From contig NZ_JACEIB010000026.1 of assembly GCF_013778325.1 (NCBI RefSeq), positions 310,001 through 374,000 of the forward strand: a DNA stretch of 64,000 bases, read 5' to 3'. Below the pieces are notes generated by a model. It worked only from the letters and a program-made list of their open reading frames with translations. It was not told where the DNA came from and searched no databases. Origin of the DNA: Sphingomonas chungangi. Its GTDB lineage: Bacteria; Pseudomonadota; Alphaproteobacteria; Sphingomonadales; Sphingomonadaceae. Each line of letters opens with the position of its first letter. The stretch's first letter is position 1. The position numbers and the translations under genes were made by a program. This document shows, piece by piece, positions 47,575 to 56,989 of this stretch.

Positions 47575-49563
47575 ATGGCCAACGACGACGATCTTTTCGC
47601 CCCCCCGCCCCGCTCCTCCAACGCGAGCTACGACGCTTCCTCGATCCAGGTGCTGAAAGGGCTGGAGGCGATCCGCCGCCATCCCGGCATGTATGTCGGC
47701 GGCAGCGACGAGCGGGCGATTCATCATCTCGTCGCCGAGGTGCTGGACAATGCCATGGACGAGGCGGTCGCCGGTCACGCCAATCGCATTGAGGTGACGC
47801 TGAGCGCCGGCAACCGCGTGACGGTGATCGACAACGGGCGCGGCATCCCGATCGACGAGCATGCGGACTTCCCCGGCAAGTCGGCCCTGGAGGTGATCTT
47901 CACCACCATCCATTCCGGAGGCAAATTCGCGGCCGGCGGCGCCTATCAGACATCGGGCGGCCTGCACGGCGTCGGAGTCTCGGCCGTGAACGCGCTGTCG
48001 ATCGAGACGGTGGTCGAGGTCGCGCGCAACAAGGAACTCTACCAGCAGAGCTTCCGCCAGGGCGTGCCGCAGGGGCCACTGGAGAAGATCGGCGCGGCGC
48101 CCAACCGGCGCGGCACCTCGGTCAGCTTCGTGCCCGACACCGAGATTTTCGGCGAGCTGAAGTTCAAGCCGCAGCGGCTCTATCGCCTCGTTCGCTCCAA
48201 GGCCTATCTGTTCGCCGGCGTCGAGATCCGCTGGAAGTGCGATCCCGCCATCCTGACCGACGACACCCCGCACGAGGCGGTCTTTCAGTTCCCGGGGGGC
48301 CTCGCCGATCACCTGAAGGAGCAGGTCGGCGGCCGCGAGTGCGCGACGTCCGATTTCTTCACCGGCCGCCACGATTTCGCCGACGGCCAGGGATCGGCCG
48401 AATGGGCGGTGGCCTGGCCGCTCTATTCGGACGGATCGTACAGCTATTACTGCAACACCATCCCGACGCCCGACGGCGGTACCCACGAGCAAGGCCTGCG
48501 CGCCGCTCTGGTCAAGGGCATACGCGGTTTCGCCGACCAGACGGGCAACAAGAAGGCCAAGGACATCGCACCCGAGGATGTGATGGTCGGATCCGAGCTG
48601 ATGCTCTCGATCTTCATCCGCGATCCGCAGTTCCAGAGCCAGACCAAGGATCGCCTCACCTCGCCCGACGCCGCGCGGCTGGTCGAGAATGCAGTGCGCG
48701 ACCATTTCGATCATTTCCTCGCCGACAATGTCGATCGCGGCAAGGCGCTGCTCGGCTACGTGCTCGATCGCATGGACGAGCGCCTTCGCCGCAAGGCGGA
48801 GCGTGACGTCAAAAGGAAAACAGCGACTTCCGGCCGGAAGCTCAGACTCCCCGGCAAGCTGACCGACTGCGCCTCGGATTCGCCCGAGGGCACCGAATTG
48901 TTCATCGTCGAGGGCGATTCGGCCGGCGGTTCCGCCAAGCAGGCGCGCGACCGCAAGACGCAGGCGGTGCTGCCAATCCGCGGCAAGATCCTCAACGTCG
49001 CCTCGGCGAACAGCGCCAAGATATTGGCGAACCAGGAAATCGCCGACCTGATCCAGGCGCTCGGCTGCGGCACGCGCGATCGCTGCGATGCCAGCCAGCT
49101 CCGCTACGAGCGCATCGTCATCATGACCGACGCGGACGTCGACGGCGCCCACATCGCCACCCTGCTGATGACCTTCTTCTTCCAGGAGATGCCCGACGTG
49201 GTGAAGAAGGGCCACCTCTTCCTCGCCCAGCCGCCGCTCTACCGGCTGACGGCGGGCGCCAAGTCGCTCTACGCCAAGGACGACGAGGATCGCGCCCGCA
49301 TCGAGGCGACCGCGTTCAAGGGCAAGAAGGTGGAGGTCGCGCGCTTCAAGGGCCTCGGCGAGATGAACCCCCAGCAGCTGCGTGAAACCACGATGGACCC
49401 GAAGACGCGCGGCATGATCCGCGTAACGCTGCCGCAGGAATATGAGGAACGCGCGGCGGTGCGCGATCTGGTCGATCGCCTGATGGGCAAGGAGGCCGCC
49501 CACCGCTTCGCCTTCATCCAGGAGAATGCCGCGCGGGTGGACGAGGAGGAGATCGACGCCTGA
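47575..49563 (+). CDS. parE: DNA topoisomerase IV subunit B
   Basis: A 662-residue GHKL ATPase subunit. N-terminal motifs are GMYVGGSDE near 37-45, EVLDNAMDEAVAG near 55-67, and GGLHGVGVSAVNAL near 130-143. The TOPRIM domain has EGDSAGGSAKQARDRKTQAVLPIRGKILNV near 447-476 and MTDADVDGAH near 521-530. Length and C-terminus fit ParE rather than the longer GyrB of this group. I use the ATG at 47575. Confidence 0.93.
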   Translation: MANDDDLFAPPPRSSNASYDASSIQVLKGLEAIRRHPGMYVGGSDERAIHHLVAEVLDNAMDEAVAGHANRIEVTLSAGNRVTVIDNGRGIPIDEHADFPGKSALEVIFTTIHSGGKFAAGGAYQTSGGLHGVGVSAVNALSIETVVEVARNKELYQQSFRQGVPQGPLEKIGAAPNRRGTSVSFVPDTEIFGELKFKPQRLYRLVRSKAYLFAGVEIRWKCDPAILTDDTPHEAVFQFPGGLADHLKEQVGGRECATSDFFTGRHDFADGQGSAEWAVAWPLYSDGSYSYYCNTIPTPDGGTHEQGLRAALVKGIRGFADQTGNKKAKDIAPEDVMVGSELMLSIFIRDPQFQSQTKDRLTSPDAARLVENAVRDHFDHFLADNVDRGKALLGYVLDRMDERLRRKAERDVKRKTATSGRKLRLPGKLTDCASDSPEGTELFIVEGDSAGGSAKQARDRKTQAVLPIRGKILNVASANSAKILANQEIADLIQALGCGTRDRCDASQLRYERIVIMTDADVDGAHIATLLMTFFFQEMPDVVKKGHLFLAQPPLYRLTAGAKSLYAKDDEDRARIEATAFKGKKVEVARFKGLGEMNPQQLRETTMDPKTRGMIRVTLPQEYEERAAVRDLVDRLMGKEAAHRFAFIQENAARVDEEEIDA

Positions 49564-49633
49564 GACGGTGATTTGACTCGCGCCAAACTGTGATCTTAGA
49601 TTGCCCTGACAGTATCCGGCGGTGGGGGCTTAC

Positions 49634-51526
49634 ATGGCGAGGGACATCACCCGGCGCGATTTCGTGAACGGGGTCGCGGTCGGCGCCGCCGGCCTCGCCT
49701 CTGCGAGCCTGCTGGCCGGCTGCTCGCCCTCGAGCAATACCGCCGCATCGGCGAGCGATCCCGCCGCCACCTACCCGCCGCTCCGCACCGGCCTGCGCGG
49801 CTCGCATCCCGGCGCGTTCGAGCAGGCGCATGTGCTGCGCGACGGCGGCCATCCCGGCACCGGCAATCCCGTCGATACCGGCGAGCGCTACGATCTCGTC
49901 GTGGTCGGCGGCGGCATCAGCGGCCTCTCCGCCGCGCATTTCTTCCGCGAGGCGAAGCCCAACGCCCGCATCCTGATCATCGAGAATCACGACGATTTCG
50001 GCGGCCACGCCAAGCGCAACGAGTTTCGCCCGGCAGGTTCTCCCACCCTGCTCTGCAACGGCGGCACGCTGGGCATCGACAGCCCCTATCCGTACAGCGC
50101 CGACGCCGATGCCCTGCTCAAGACAATCGGCCTCGACGTCGAGGCGATGAAGGGGATCGAGACCGAGGGCTATTACGCCTCGCGCGGGCTTGGCTTCGGC
50201 GTCTTCTTCGACAAGCAGACCTTCGGCACCGACTATCTCGCGACCGGCACGAAGGCGACGCCGTGGTCCGAAATCCTCGCCAAGGCCCCGCTCTCCGACG
50301 AGGCGAAGAGCAACATCGCGGCGATCGAGAGCGGCGGCGGCGCGTGGCTCCCCGACCTCACCTCGGCGCAGAAGAAGGACAAGCTCAGCCGCATCTCCTA
50401 CAAGGCCTATCTGGCCGATTACGCCAAGGCCGATCCGGTGACGCTCGCCTACTTCCAGCCACGCTCGCAGGGATGGTGGGGGGTCGGCATCGATGCGATC
50501 ACAGCGCTCGATGCATGGGGAATGGGTTTCCCCGGTTTCGAGGGGCTGAAGCTGGATAAAGGCGGCACCGAGCGCATGGGATTCACCCCGCGCGGCTATG
50601 CCGACACCGGTGGCAGCTACACGCTCCATTTTCCGGACGGCAATGCCACCATCGCCCGCCTGCTCGTCCGTTCGCTGATCCCCGATGCGTTGCCCGGCAA
50701 GGATGCGGCCGATAGCGTGCTTGCGCAGGCCGACTACAGCCGACTCGACCGGCCCGAGCATTCCGTCCGCATCCGCCTCTCGTCGATCGTGGTCGCGGTC
50801 CATCATGTCGGCACACCCGATACCGCGCGCGAGGTGGAGATCACCTACGTCACCGGCATGGATCTCAAGAAAGTCCGCGCCGCCCAGGTCGTCATGGCCA
50901 GCTGGAACATGATGATCCCCTATATCGTCCCCGAGCTACCCGATCCACAGAAGGCCGCATTGCACGATCTGGTCAAGGCGCCGCTGGTCTATACCTCGGT
51001 GGAGCTCGCCAACTGGCAGGCGTTCGACCGGCTGAAAATTCATCGCGTCTCGGCGCCCGGCTGCTATTTCACCGATTACGGGCTGAACGAGGTGGTGGAT
51101 GTCGGCGGCTATTCCACACCGCGCGATCCCTCCAAGCCGACGATCGTGCGGATGGAGCACGTTCCCTGCCAGCCGGGCCTCACCGAGTTCGAGCAGAACC
51201 GCGCGGGCCGCATGGCTTTGCTGCAAACGCCCTTCGAGGAATATGAGCACCATGTCCGCGACGAGATGGGCCGGGCGCTGGCCGGGGGCGGCTTCGATGC
51301 GGATCGCGACATCACCGGCATCACCGTCAACCGCTGGCCGCATGGCTATGCGCCCGAGTTCAACCCGATGTTCGAACCGGTCCTGCCCGAAGACCAGCAA
51401 CCCAATGTGATCGCCAGCAGAAGATTCGGCCGCATCGCGATTGCCAATGCGGATTCGGGTCGCGGAGCCTATACCAGCGTGGCGATCGATCAGGCGCACC
51501 GTGCCGTAGGGGAGCTGTTGAGCTGA
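49634..51526 (+). CDS. Tat-exported FAD oxidoreductase, spermidine dehydrogenase-like
   Basis: A 630-residue periplasmic flavoprotein. The N-terminus MARDITRRDFVNG is a twin-arginine signal, followed by a hydrophobic stretch ending in LLAGC (possible lipidation). The FAD fold begins YDLVVVGGGISGLSAAHFF near residues 83-101. The segment TYPPLRTGLRGSHPGAFEQAHVLRDGG (about 46-72) is like that in Pseudomonas-type spermidine dehydrogenases as I recall them. The exact substrate is not proven. An in-frame ATG at 49622 would add four residues. Its stop overlaps the start of the next gene. Confidence 0.78.
   Translation: MARDITRRDFVNGVAVGAAGLASASLLAGCSPSSNTAASASDPAATYPPLRTGLRGSHPGAFEQAHVLRDGGHPGTGNPVDTGERYDLVVVGGGISGLSAAHFFREAKPNARILIIENHDDFGGHAKRNEFRPAGSPTLLCNGGTLGIDSPYPYSADADALLKTIGLDVEAMKGIETEGYYASRGLGFGVFFDKQTFGTDYLATGTKATPWSEILAKAPLSDEAKSNIAAIESGGGAWLPDLTSAQKKDKLSRISYKAYLADYAKADPVTLAYFQPRSQGWWGVGIDAITALDAWGMGFPGFEGLKLDKGGTERMGFTPRGYADTGGSYTLHFPDGNATIARLLVRSLIPDALPGKDAADSVLAQADYSRLDRPEHSVRIRLSSIVVAVHHVGTPDTAREVEITYVTGMDLKKVRAAQVVMASWNMMIPYIVPELPDPQKAALHDLVKAPLVYTSVELANWQAFDRLKIHRVSAPGCYFTDYGLNEVVDVGGYSTPRDPSKPTIVRMEHVPCQPGLTEFEQNRAGRMALLQTPFEEYEHHVRDEMGRALAGGGFDADRDITGITVNRWPHGYAPEFNPMFEPVLPEDQQPNVIASRRFGRIAIANADSGRGAYTSVAIDQAHRAVGELLS
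51509..51525 (+). promoter_or_regulatory. Ribosome binding site deciding a CTG start
   Basis: GGGGAG at 51509-51514 lies eight bases before CTG at 51523-51525. No in-frame ATG, GTG or TTG exists between 51421 and 51691. The CTG overlaps the upstream TGA (51524-51526) as CTGA, mirroring the ATGA couplings used elsewhere in this window. Confidence 0.55.
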
Positions 51527-52197
51527 GCAAGACCGACGACGCCAAAGTCAACGAGCGCGAGCAGGAAGGCGAGGCGACGCTCCGCGCCGGCGTCTATGAC
51601 GAGCTGCGCCATCGCCTGATCACCGGTCGCATCGCGCCGGGTCTCGGCATCTCGACGCGCGGCCTCGCGCAGCAACTCGGCGTCAGCCAGATGCCGGTGC
51701 GCGATGCCCTCTCCCGCCTCGCCGCTGAGGGTGCGGTGGAGATCCGCTCCAAGCGCAAGATCATCGTGCCGGTGATGACGCCCGAGCTGCTGGAGGAGGT
51801 GATGCATTGCCGCCTCCTGCTGGAGCCGGAAGCCGCCGCCCTCGCCCTCCCCGCGATCGACGCCAAGCTGGTCCGCCAGCTGCGCGCCGCCGATGCCGCG
51901 ATCGATGCGGCAATCGAAAGCGGCGACGTCAACAGCTATATGGAGAACAACTACGCCTTCCACTTCCTGATCTACCGCGCGCGCGGCCAAGGCGTGCTGA
52001 CGCGGATGATCGAGACGTTGTGGATGCGCTTCGGCCCGCTGATGCGCGTCGTCTATGGTCGGGTCGGCACAGCCCGGCTGGTCGACCAGCACCAGCAGGC
52101 GCTGGATGCGATCATGCGCGGCGACGCGGCCGGGCTGGCCGAGGCGATTCGCGCGGACATCGGCGACGGCCGGGGGCTGATCGACGTCGAGGAGTAG
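51523..52197 (+). CDS. GntR family regulator with FCD domain
   Basis: A 224-residue regulator. The winged-helix part is RAGVYDELRHRLITGRIAPG to RDALSRLAAEGAVEIRSKRK (about residues 22-86). The FCD effector domain fills the C-terminal part (MTPELLEEVMHCRLLLEPEAA onward, about 87-215). The first in-frame ATG (51691) lies inside the recognition helix and would destroy the DNA-binding domain. I therefore start at CTG 51523, with GGGGAG upstream. It probably controls the coupled oxidoreductase gene or the convergent receptor; the ligand is unknown. Confidence 0.83.
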   Translation: MSKTDDAKVNEREQEGEATLRAGVYDELRHRLITGRIAPGLGISTRGLAQQLGVSQMPVRDALSRLAAEGAVEIRSKRKIIVPVMTPELLEEVMHCRLLLEPEAAALALPAIDAKLVRQLRAADAAIDAAIESGDVNSYMENNYAFHFLIYRARGQGVLTRMIETLWMRFGPLMRVVYGRVGTARLVDQHQQALDAIMRGDAAGLAEAIRADIGDGRGLIDVEE

Positions 52198-52209
52198 ACC
52201 CGGCGACGG

Positions 52210-54612
52210 TCAGTGAAAGCGCTTGCGCAGCGTGATCCGGAAGGTCCGCCCCGTGGGGTTGAGATAGGATTCGCTGTAGGCAGAAGGCACCACGCCATTG
52301 GCATCGTGCACCGTGGCATGCGCGCCGAGGATATTGTCCGCCGAGATATTGAGCTTGCCGCGCAGGAAGGGCAGCGCGCGGCTCAGCCAGCCGATCTCGG
52401 TCATGTTGATCTGGAAGCGCAGATCGAGCGTGACACCCTGCGAAAAGCGCAGATCCTCGTCCGCAAGCGGCCCCGCCAGGATATGCGTCGGCGCCTGCCA
52501 GTGCGCGTTGATGTCGGCGCTCCAGGTGCGGGTGGCGACCGTCGTCTGCAGCTCCAGCTCGTGGCGCGGCGTGCCGCCCATGTCGCTGATGAAATCGCCG
52601 TCGAGCAGGTTCAGCCGGGGCGATCCCTCCTGCAGACGCACGTCATCCTGCAGGCGCCAGGTATCGTATAGCGCGATCTGGAACTGGTCACGCGCGATCG
52701 GCTTGCCGCCCCGCCCCGGGGCCGGGTTGGCAGGGCCGAAGGCAGTGGAATAGTTGAGCCCCCAGCGGATACGCTGCTGATCGCGCGAGCCGAGATTGAC
52801 GGGGCGGTCATCGACGGCCGTCAGATAGCCGTCGGCGTTGCGCGTGAACAGTTGCGGAAAGACGGCCTCGGTCTCGGCAGTGGCGGCGGTAACGCTGAAG
52901 ATCGGATCGTGGGTGTGCTCGATCGTATATTCGGCCGAGAGCTGGAGATTGGCGAGCGGCGTCACCTGCGCGCGGATATCGGCGATCCGCGATCGCTGCC
53001 GGTCCAGCGCGGCGTTGCCGCCCAGCATCTGCTGGACGATCGAGGTCTGGCCGGTGACGAAATCGAATTCGCGCAGGTCCGGCGTGACGAGCAGCCCCTG
53101 GGCGAGTTGCAGCAGATCGGGCGCCTGCTCCTCGCGCCGCACCGAGGCGACGATCTCGACAAGCTTGATCGGCGCCCATTGCAGGCTCGATCCGATCGTG
53201 GAGAGCGTGCCGAAGTCGGACAGATGCCGCACCTCGCCATTGATCCCGACCGAGAGCTTGCCGATCGCCGATCGCGCGGTGGTGACCGGCAGATCGAGAT
53301 TGGCCTGAACATTGCCCTCGTCCCGGTTGCGCGTCTCATATTCGTCCGCGCCCGGCGCCTCGCTGCGGATGCCGGAAAAGGCGAAGCCGGTGCGCAACGA
53401 AGCGCTGACCGACCCCGCCGGCAGCGGGAAGAGCTTGCCGTTGAGATAAAAGTCCCCCCTCGCGGTCCGCTGGTCGGTGATCACGCATCCGGCGTCGGCC
53501 GGGCCATCGCAATGTTCGGCGAGCATGCCCGGCGACGGCAGCAGGATCGTGTCGAACTGCCCCGGCCCGTCGAGCGTATGGATGGCCCGCGTGGTATCGT
53601 CGAGCTTGCCGACGAAGGACCAGTGCCAGTCGCTGTCCAGTTTACCGTTGAGGGTCAGGCTGGTCTGCGCGTCGACCGTGCGATCCGACCGGTAACGGGG
53701 GCCGGAGATGAGGTTGGGCGAACCCTGCGCGATCAGCAGATCCCCATCGCCGTCCGACAGGCCGAGCCGGCTCTGAAGCGCGTCGAGATCGAGCCGCCCG
53801 GTAAGGTCGGCGGTCAGTCCGCCGAATTGTTGCGTCGCATCGCCGCTGATCGTCAGGTCGTCGCTCTGCGTGGCGAGCGTATGGGCGGACACGGAAGCAT
53901 TTCCGGCCGTTTCGAGGTCGCCGAGCGTCGTGGCGGAATAGATCGGGTCCTGATGCGCGTAATCGAGATCGAGGTTCCAGTGCGAATTCTCGCCGATCCG
54001 CAGCAGGTCGGCCTTCGCCCGATAGATGCCGCGCCAGTTCTCCGGCGCTGCGGTGTAGCGGCCGAGCAGGGTCAGCGCATGGTAGTTGGTGCGCAGGACG
54101 ACGTTCACGACCTTCTGGTTCGCGTCGTAGCCATATTGCAGCGCGACCTTCTCGGGGAAGACCTCGATCCGGCGGATGGCTTCGGGCGGCAGATCCTTGA
54201 TCGCCGAGAAGCCCGCGATGCGCTGCCCGTTGACCAGCACGATCGGCGTGCTGGCGCCCTTGCCGGAAGCGCTCTCGCCATTCTTGAGCTCGGGCGCGAG
54301 AACCTCGAACACCTCGTTCAGATCGGCGGCGCCCAAGGCGGAGATCGCCGCCGAACCGATCGTGACCTGCGGCGGTATGTCGGTCGCGACGGCGCCGTGC
54401 TGCTCGTGCGCGGTGACGAGGATCTCGTCCTTCGCCGCCTCGGCAGCCTCGGCCGCATCCGCCTTCGAGAAGGAATCGCTGGAGGCAGGCGGCGCTGCCT
54501 GCGCACGCGCCTGCACCACACCCGTCGATCCGACCAGCAGGAACGCCATGCCGCAGCAGCAGGGAAGCCCGGCGGCCGTCATCGCCCGCCGATACACGCC
54601 ACTCTTCTTCAC
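52210..54612 (-). CDS. TonB-dependent receptor
   Basis: An 800-residue outer-membrane receptor. A signal peptide (about 1-38) is followed by a TonB-box-like EILVTAHEQH near 63-72, a plug domain (about 75-175, with PIVLVNGQRIAGFSAIKDLPPEAIRRIEVFPEKVALQYGYDA), and a long barrel closing in GRTFRITLRKRFH. Its substrate is unknown; proximity to the polyamine-like oxidoreductase suggests but does not prove a link. It is convergent with the GntR gene, 12 bp apart. Confidence 0.9.
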   Translation of the reverse strand: MKKSGVYRRAMTAAGLPCCCGMAFLLVGSTGVVQARAQAAPPASSDSFSKADAAEAAEAAKDEILVTAHEQHGAVATDIPPQVTIGSAAISALGAADLNEVFEVLAPELKNGESASGKGASTPIVLVNGQRIAGFSAIKDLPPEAIRRIEVFPEKVALQYGYDANQKVVNVVLRTNYHALTLLGRYTAAPENWRGIYRAKADLLRIGENSHWNLDLDYAHQDPIYSATTLGDLETAGNASVSAHTLATQSDDLTISGDATQQFGGLTADLTGRLDLDALQSRLGLSDGDGDLLIAQGSPNLISGPRYRSDRTVDAQTSLTLNGKLDSDWHWSFVGKLDDTTRAIHTLDGPGQFDTILLPSPGMLAEHCDGPADAGCVITDQRTARGDFYLNGKLFPLPAGSVSASLRTGFAFSGIRSEAPGADEYETRNRDEGNVQANLDLPVTTARSAIGKLSVGINGEVRHLSDFGTLSTIGSSLQWAPIKLVEIVASVRREEQAPDLLQLAQGLLVTPDLREFDFVTGQTSIVQQMLGGNAALDRQRSRIADIRAQVTPLANLQLSAEYTIEHTHDPIFSVTAATAETEAVFPQLFTRNADGYLTAVDDRPVNLGSRDQQRIRWGLNYSTAFGPANPAPGRGGKPIARDQFQIALYDTWRLQDDVRLQEGSPRLNLLDGDFISDMGGTPRHELELQTTVATRTWSADINAHWQAPTHILAGPLADEDLRFSQGVTLDLRFQINMTEIGWLSRALPFLRGKLNISADNILGAHATVHDANGVVPSAYSESYLNPTGRTFRITLRKRFH

Positions 54613-54765
54613 GCAGGCTCCGCTTGCCGCAAGGTTCCGGTCTTCGCACGCCGGACAAGCGCCGCGCAGCCATCGCGGTGCGCTTGGGCCGCAGAAGGTG
54701 TCGGCGAATGTGCGCCGACCTTAACTTTTCGTCATGTTGGAAAGCAGCCTTCGCATCAGGCCTAT

Positions 54766-54842
<77 letters not shown>

Positions 54843-54895
54843 CTGCGAGGGCGCTTAGCAGAGCGTTTCATGCCCCGCCAGCCCCTCGCCCGCGC

Positions 54896-55276
54896 TTATT
54901 TCGGCGCGCCGGTGATCGGCTGGAACTGGCCGAGGCCGCAGGACGCACCGCGCATCGGCGGGCTCGAGTGGAGCACATGGATGATGTCCACGTTGCACAG
55001 CTGATCTATGCTGGTCTCGTAGCCGAAGCGCTCCTCGAAGCCGAGCTCGGGGCAGCTGTTCGGCAGCTTGTTGCGATAGACCTGCCCGCCGTTCATGTAG
55101 AAATCGATCGTGCTGTCGTCGCGAACGCGCGTCTCGCGGATATTGTGGATCGACACACAGCTCACCGGCGGACCGGACGGCTGGATCTTCGCCTCTTCCT
55201 CGGGCTTGAGCGGGCGCGCGACGGCGGGGCCGACGAGAAAGGCCAAGAGAGCGGCGGTGACGAAAGGGCGGATCAT
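54896..55276 (-). CDS. Small secreted protein of unknown function
   Basis: A 126-residue protein with a signal peptide (MIRPFVTAALLAFLVGPAVA, cleaved near residue 20). The mature part has four Cys residues: VSCVSI, NSCPEL, QLCNVD and ASCGLG, likely forming disulfides. I recognise no family. The ATG at 55276 is preceded by GGAGCAGG. A longer open frame upstream overlaps nth and is not used. Confidence 0.75.
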   Translation of the reverse strand: MIRPFVTAALLAFLVGPAVARPLKPEEEAKIQPSGPPVSCVSIHNIRETRVRDDSTIDFYMNGGQVYRNKLPNSCPELGFEERFGYETSIDQLCNVDIIHVLHSSPPMRGASCGLGQFQPITGAPK

Positions 55277-55329
55277 GGTAACCTGCTCCAAATGTGTTCT
55301 GCGAAAATCAAACGCTTCACACGCCCGGT

Positions 55330-55983
55330 TTATTCCACCGTGTCGGCCGGAGGTGGTGTCTTCGGCCGATAGCGGCAGAGATCGGCGACGGGACATCGCC
55401 AGCATTCCGGTTTTCGCGCCTTGCAGATGTACCGGCCATGAAGGATGAGCCAATGGTGCGCGCCGCCACGGAAGGGCTGCGGCGTCACTTTCTCGAGCTT
55501 GTCCTCCACTGCGCGAACATCCTTGCCGGGCGCGAGGCCGGTGCGGTTCGAGACACGGAAGATGTGGGTGTCCACCGCGATCGTCTCGTGCCCGAAGGCG
55601 ACGTTGAGCACGACGTTGGCGGTCTTGCGGCCGACGCCGGGCAGGCTTTCCAGGGCCTCGCGATCCTCAGGCACCACGCCGCCGAACTGATCGACGAGGA
55701 TCTGTGCAGCGGCGATGACATTCTTCGCCTTGGTATTGAACAGGCCGATCGTCTTGATGTGGTTCTTGAGGCCCGCCTCGCCCAGCTCCAGCATTCTGGC
55801 GGGGGTATCGACATCCTCGAACAGCCGCTTCGTCGCCTTGTTGACGCCGACGTCGGTCGCCTGTGCGGAGAGCGCGACGGCGACGAGCAGGGTGTAGGGA
55901 TTGGTCCACCGGAGTTCCGTCTCGGGCGCGGGATCATCCTCCGCCAGACGGCGGTAGAATTCGAAGATATCGGCCTTTTTCAA
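55330..55983 (-). CDS. nth: Endonuclease III
   Basis: A 217-residue DNA glycosylase/AP lyase. The HhH motif LPGVGRKTANVV is at 114-125 with catalytic Lys120, and Asp138 lies in AVDTHIFRV. The 4Fe-4S ligands follow C-x6-C-x2-C-x5-C in CKARKPECWRCPVADLC near 191-207. I chose TTG at 55983 (then KKADIFEFYRRL), preceded by GGGGGGAAGAGG. Numbering from this start matches E. coli Nth. Just upstream is palindromic repeat copy 7. Confidence 0.93.
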   Translation of the reverse strand: MKKADIFEFYRRLAEDDPAPETELRWTNPYTLLVAVALSAQATDVGVNKATKRLFEDVDTPARMLELGEAGLKNHIKTIGLFNTKAKNVIAAAQILVDQFGGVVPEDREALESLPGVGRKTANVVLNVAFGHETIAVDTHIFRVSNRTGLAPGKDVRAVEDKLEKVTPQPFRGGAHHWLILHGRYICKARKPECWRCPVADLCRYRPKTPPPADTVE

Positions 55984-55996
55984 CGCCTCTTCCCCC

Positions 55997-56078
55997 CGTT
56001 CATCCTGAGCGAAGTCGAAGGACGGGCAGCAGGCGCTGCGCCTGAAGCCCGCACTTCGACTTCGCTTTGTGCGAACGG
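55997..56078. repeat. Palindromic intergenic repeat, copy 7 (dapB-nth)
   Basis: The left arm is CGTTCATCCTGAGCGAAGTC and the right arm CACTTCGACTTCGCTTTGTG followed by CGAACG. It sits between the dapB stop and the nth start, overlapping the region just upstream of the nth ribosome binding site. Confidence 0.83.
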
Positions 56079-56095
56079 AGCGGAGATGGCCGGCG

Positions 56096-56830
56096 TCACA
56101 AGCCCAGCACGTCGACCATCGTGTAGCGACCCGGCGCCCGTCCTTCCGCCAGCCACAGCGCCGCCTTGAGCGCACCGCGCGCGAAGATGCCGCGATTCTC
56201 CGCGCGGTGGCCGAGCTCGATCCGCTCGCCGTCGGTGGCGAACACCACCTGATGATCGCCCGCTACCGATCCGCCGCGCAGCGAGGCGTAGTAGATTCCC
56301 CCCTCCTCCCGCGCGCCACCCTCCATCCGGTCGAGGCGGTTGAGGCCCTGCCCATCGGCGGAGCCACGCCCGATATTGGCGGCCGCGCCAAGCAGCAAAG
56401 CGGTGCCCGATGGCGCATCGACCTTTTGGCGATGGTGCATTTCGACGATCTCGATGTCCCAGTCCGGCCCGAGCCTGCGCGCCGCTTCCTCGACCAGCCC
56501 GCGCAGCATGTTGACGCCGAGCGAGGTGTTGTAGGTCTGCACGATCGCGATCGACCTCGCCGCCTCGTCGATCAATGTATGATGATCGGGCGAGAGGCCA
56601 GTGGTGCCGATCACGATCGGCGTGCCCGCCGCCGCCGCCGCGTCGAGATGCCCCGGCAGCGCATCGGGCGCGGTGAAGTCGATCAGCACGTCGGCCAGTC
56701 CCGCCAGTTCGGGGAGGCTGGGATCGCCCTTGTCGACGCCGCCGGCCACGCCAACGCCGGCCGCCTTGGCCGCCGCGTCGATCGCCTGACCCATGCGGCC
56801 GTCGAAGCCGAGTATGCCGATGGAAGTCAT
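56096..56830 (-). CDS. dapB: 4-hydroxy-tetrahydrodipicolinate reductase
   Basis: A 244-residue enzyme of lysine and peptidoglycan precursor synthesis. The NAD(P) motif is GILGFDGRMGQAI near residues 5-17. The catalytic His pair and Lys are in EIVEMHHRQKVDAPSGTA near 130-147. I use the ATG at 56830. It precedes nth on the same strand. Confidence 0.96.
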   Translation of the reverse strand: MTSIGILGFDGRMGQAIDAAAKAAGVGVAGGVDKGDPSLPELAGLADVLIDFTAPDALPGHLDAAAAAGTPIVIGTTGLSPDHHTLIDEAARSIAIVQTYNTSLGVNMLRGLVEEAARRLGPDWDIEIVEMHHRQKVDAPSGTALLLGAAANIGRGSADGQGLNRLDRMEGGAREEGGIYYASLRGGSVAGDHQVVFATDGERIELGHRAENRGIFARGALKAALWLAEGRAPGRYTMVDVLGL

Positions 56831-56920
56831 GGCGTCGCTCCAGGAGCAGATAGCGGTGCGAGGAGAAGGGACATGGTCATGCCTCGCCTCATGGCATCCG
56901 ATAACCCCCATTGGAAGCGT

Positions 56921-56989
56921 TCAGAAGCTGTAGGCGCGCGAGAGCTTCCAGCCTTCCCACACTGCGATGGCGAGGAACAGGATGTCCAT
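56921..56989 (-). other. Short open frame with a membrane-helix-like tail
   Basis: From ATG 56987-56989 the frame reads MDILFLAIAVWEGWKLSRAYSF and stops. The frame is open further upstream past the receptor stop (VVALAFRAAGAM). It could be a 22-residue membrane peptide or the remnant of a lost gene. No ribosome binding site is clear. Confidence 0.25.

Noticed and set aside
47560-49503. Minus-strand frame opposite parE
   Set aside because: Shadow of parE; the plus strand has all topoisomerase motifs.
51691-52197. Shorter GntR gene starting at ATG 51691
   Set aside because: It would begin inside the helix-turn-helix and leave only the effector domain; the upstream frame encodes the missing DNA-binding part.
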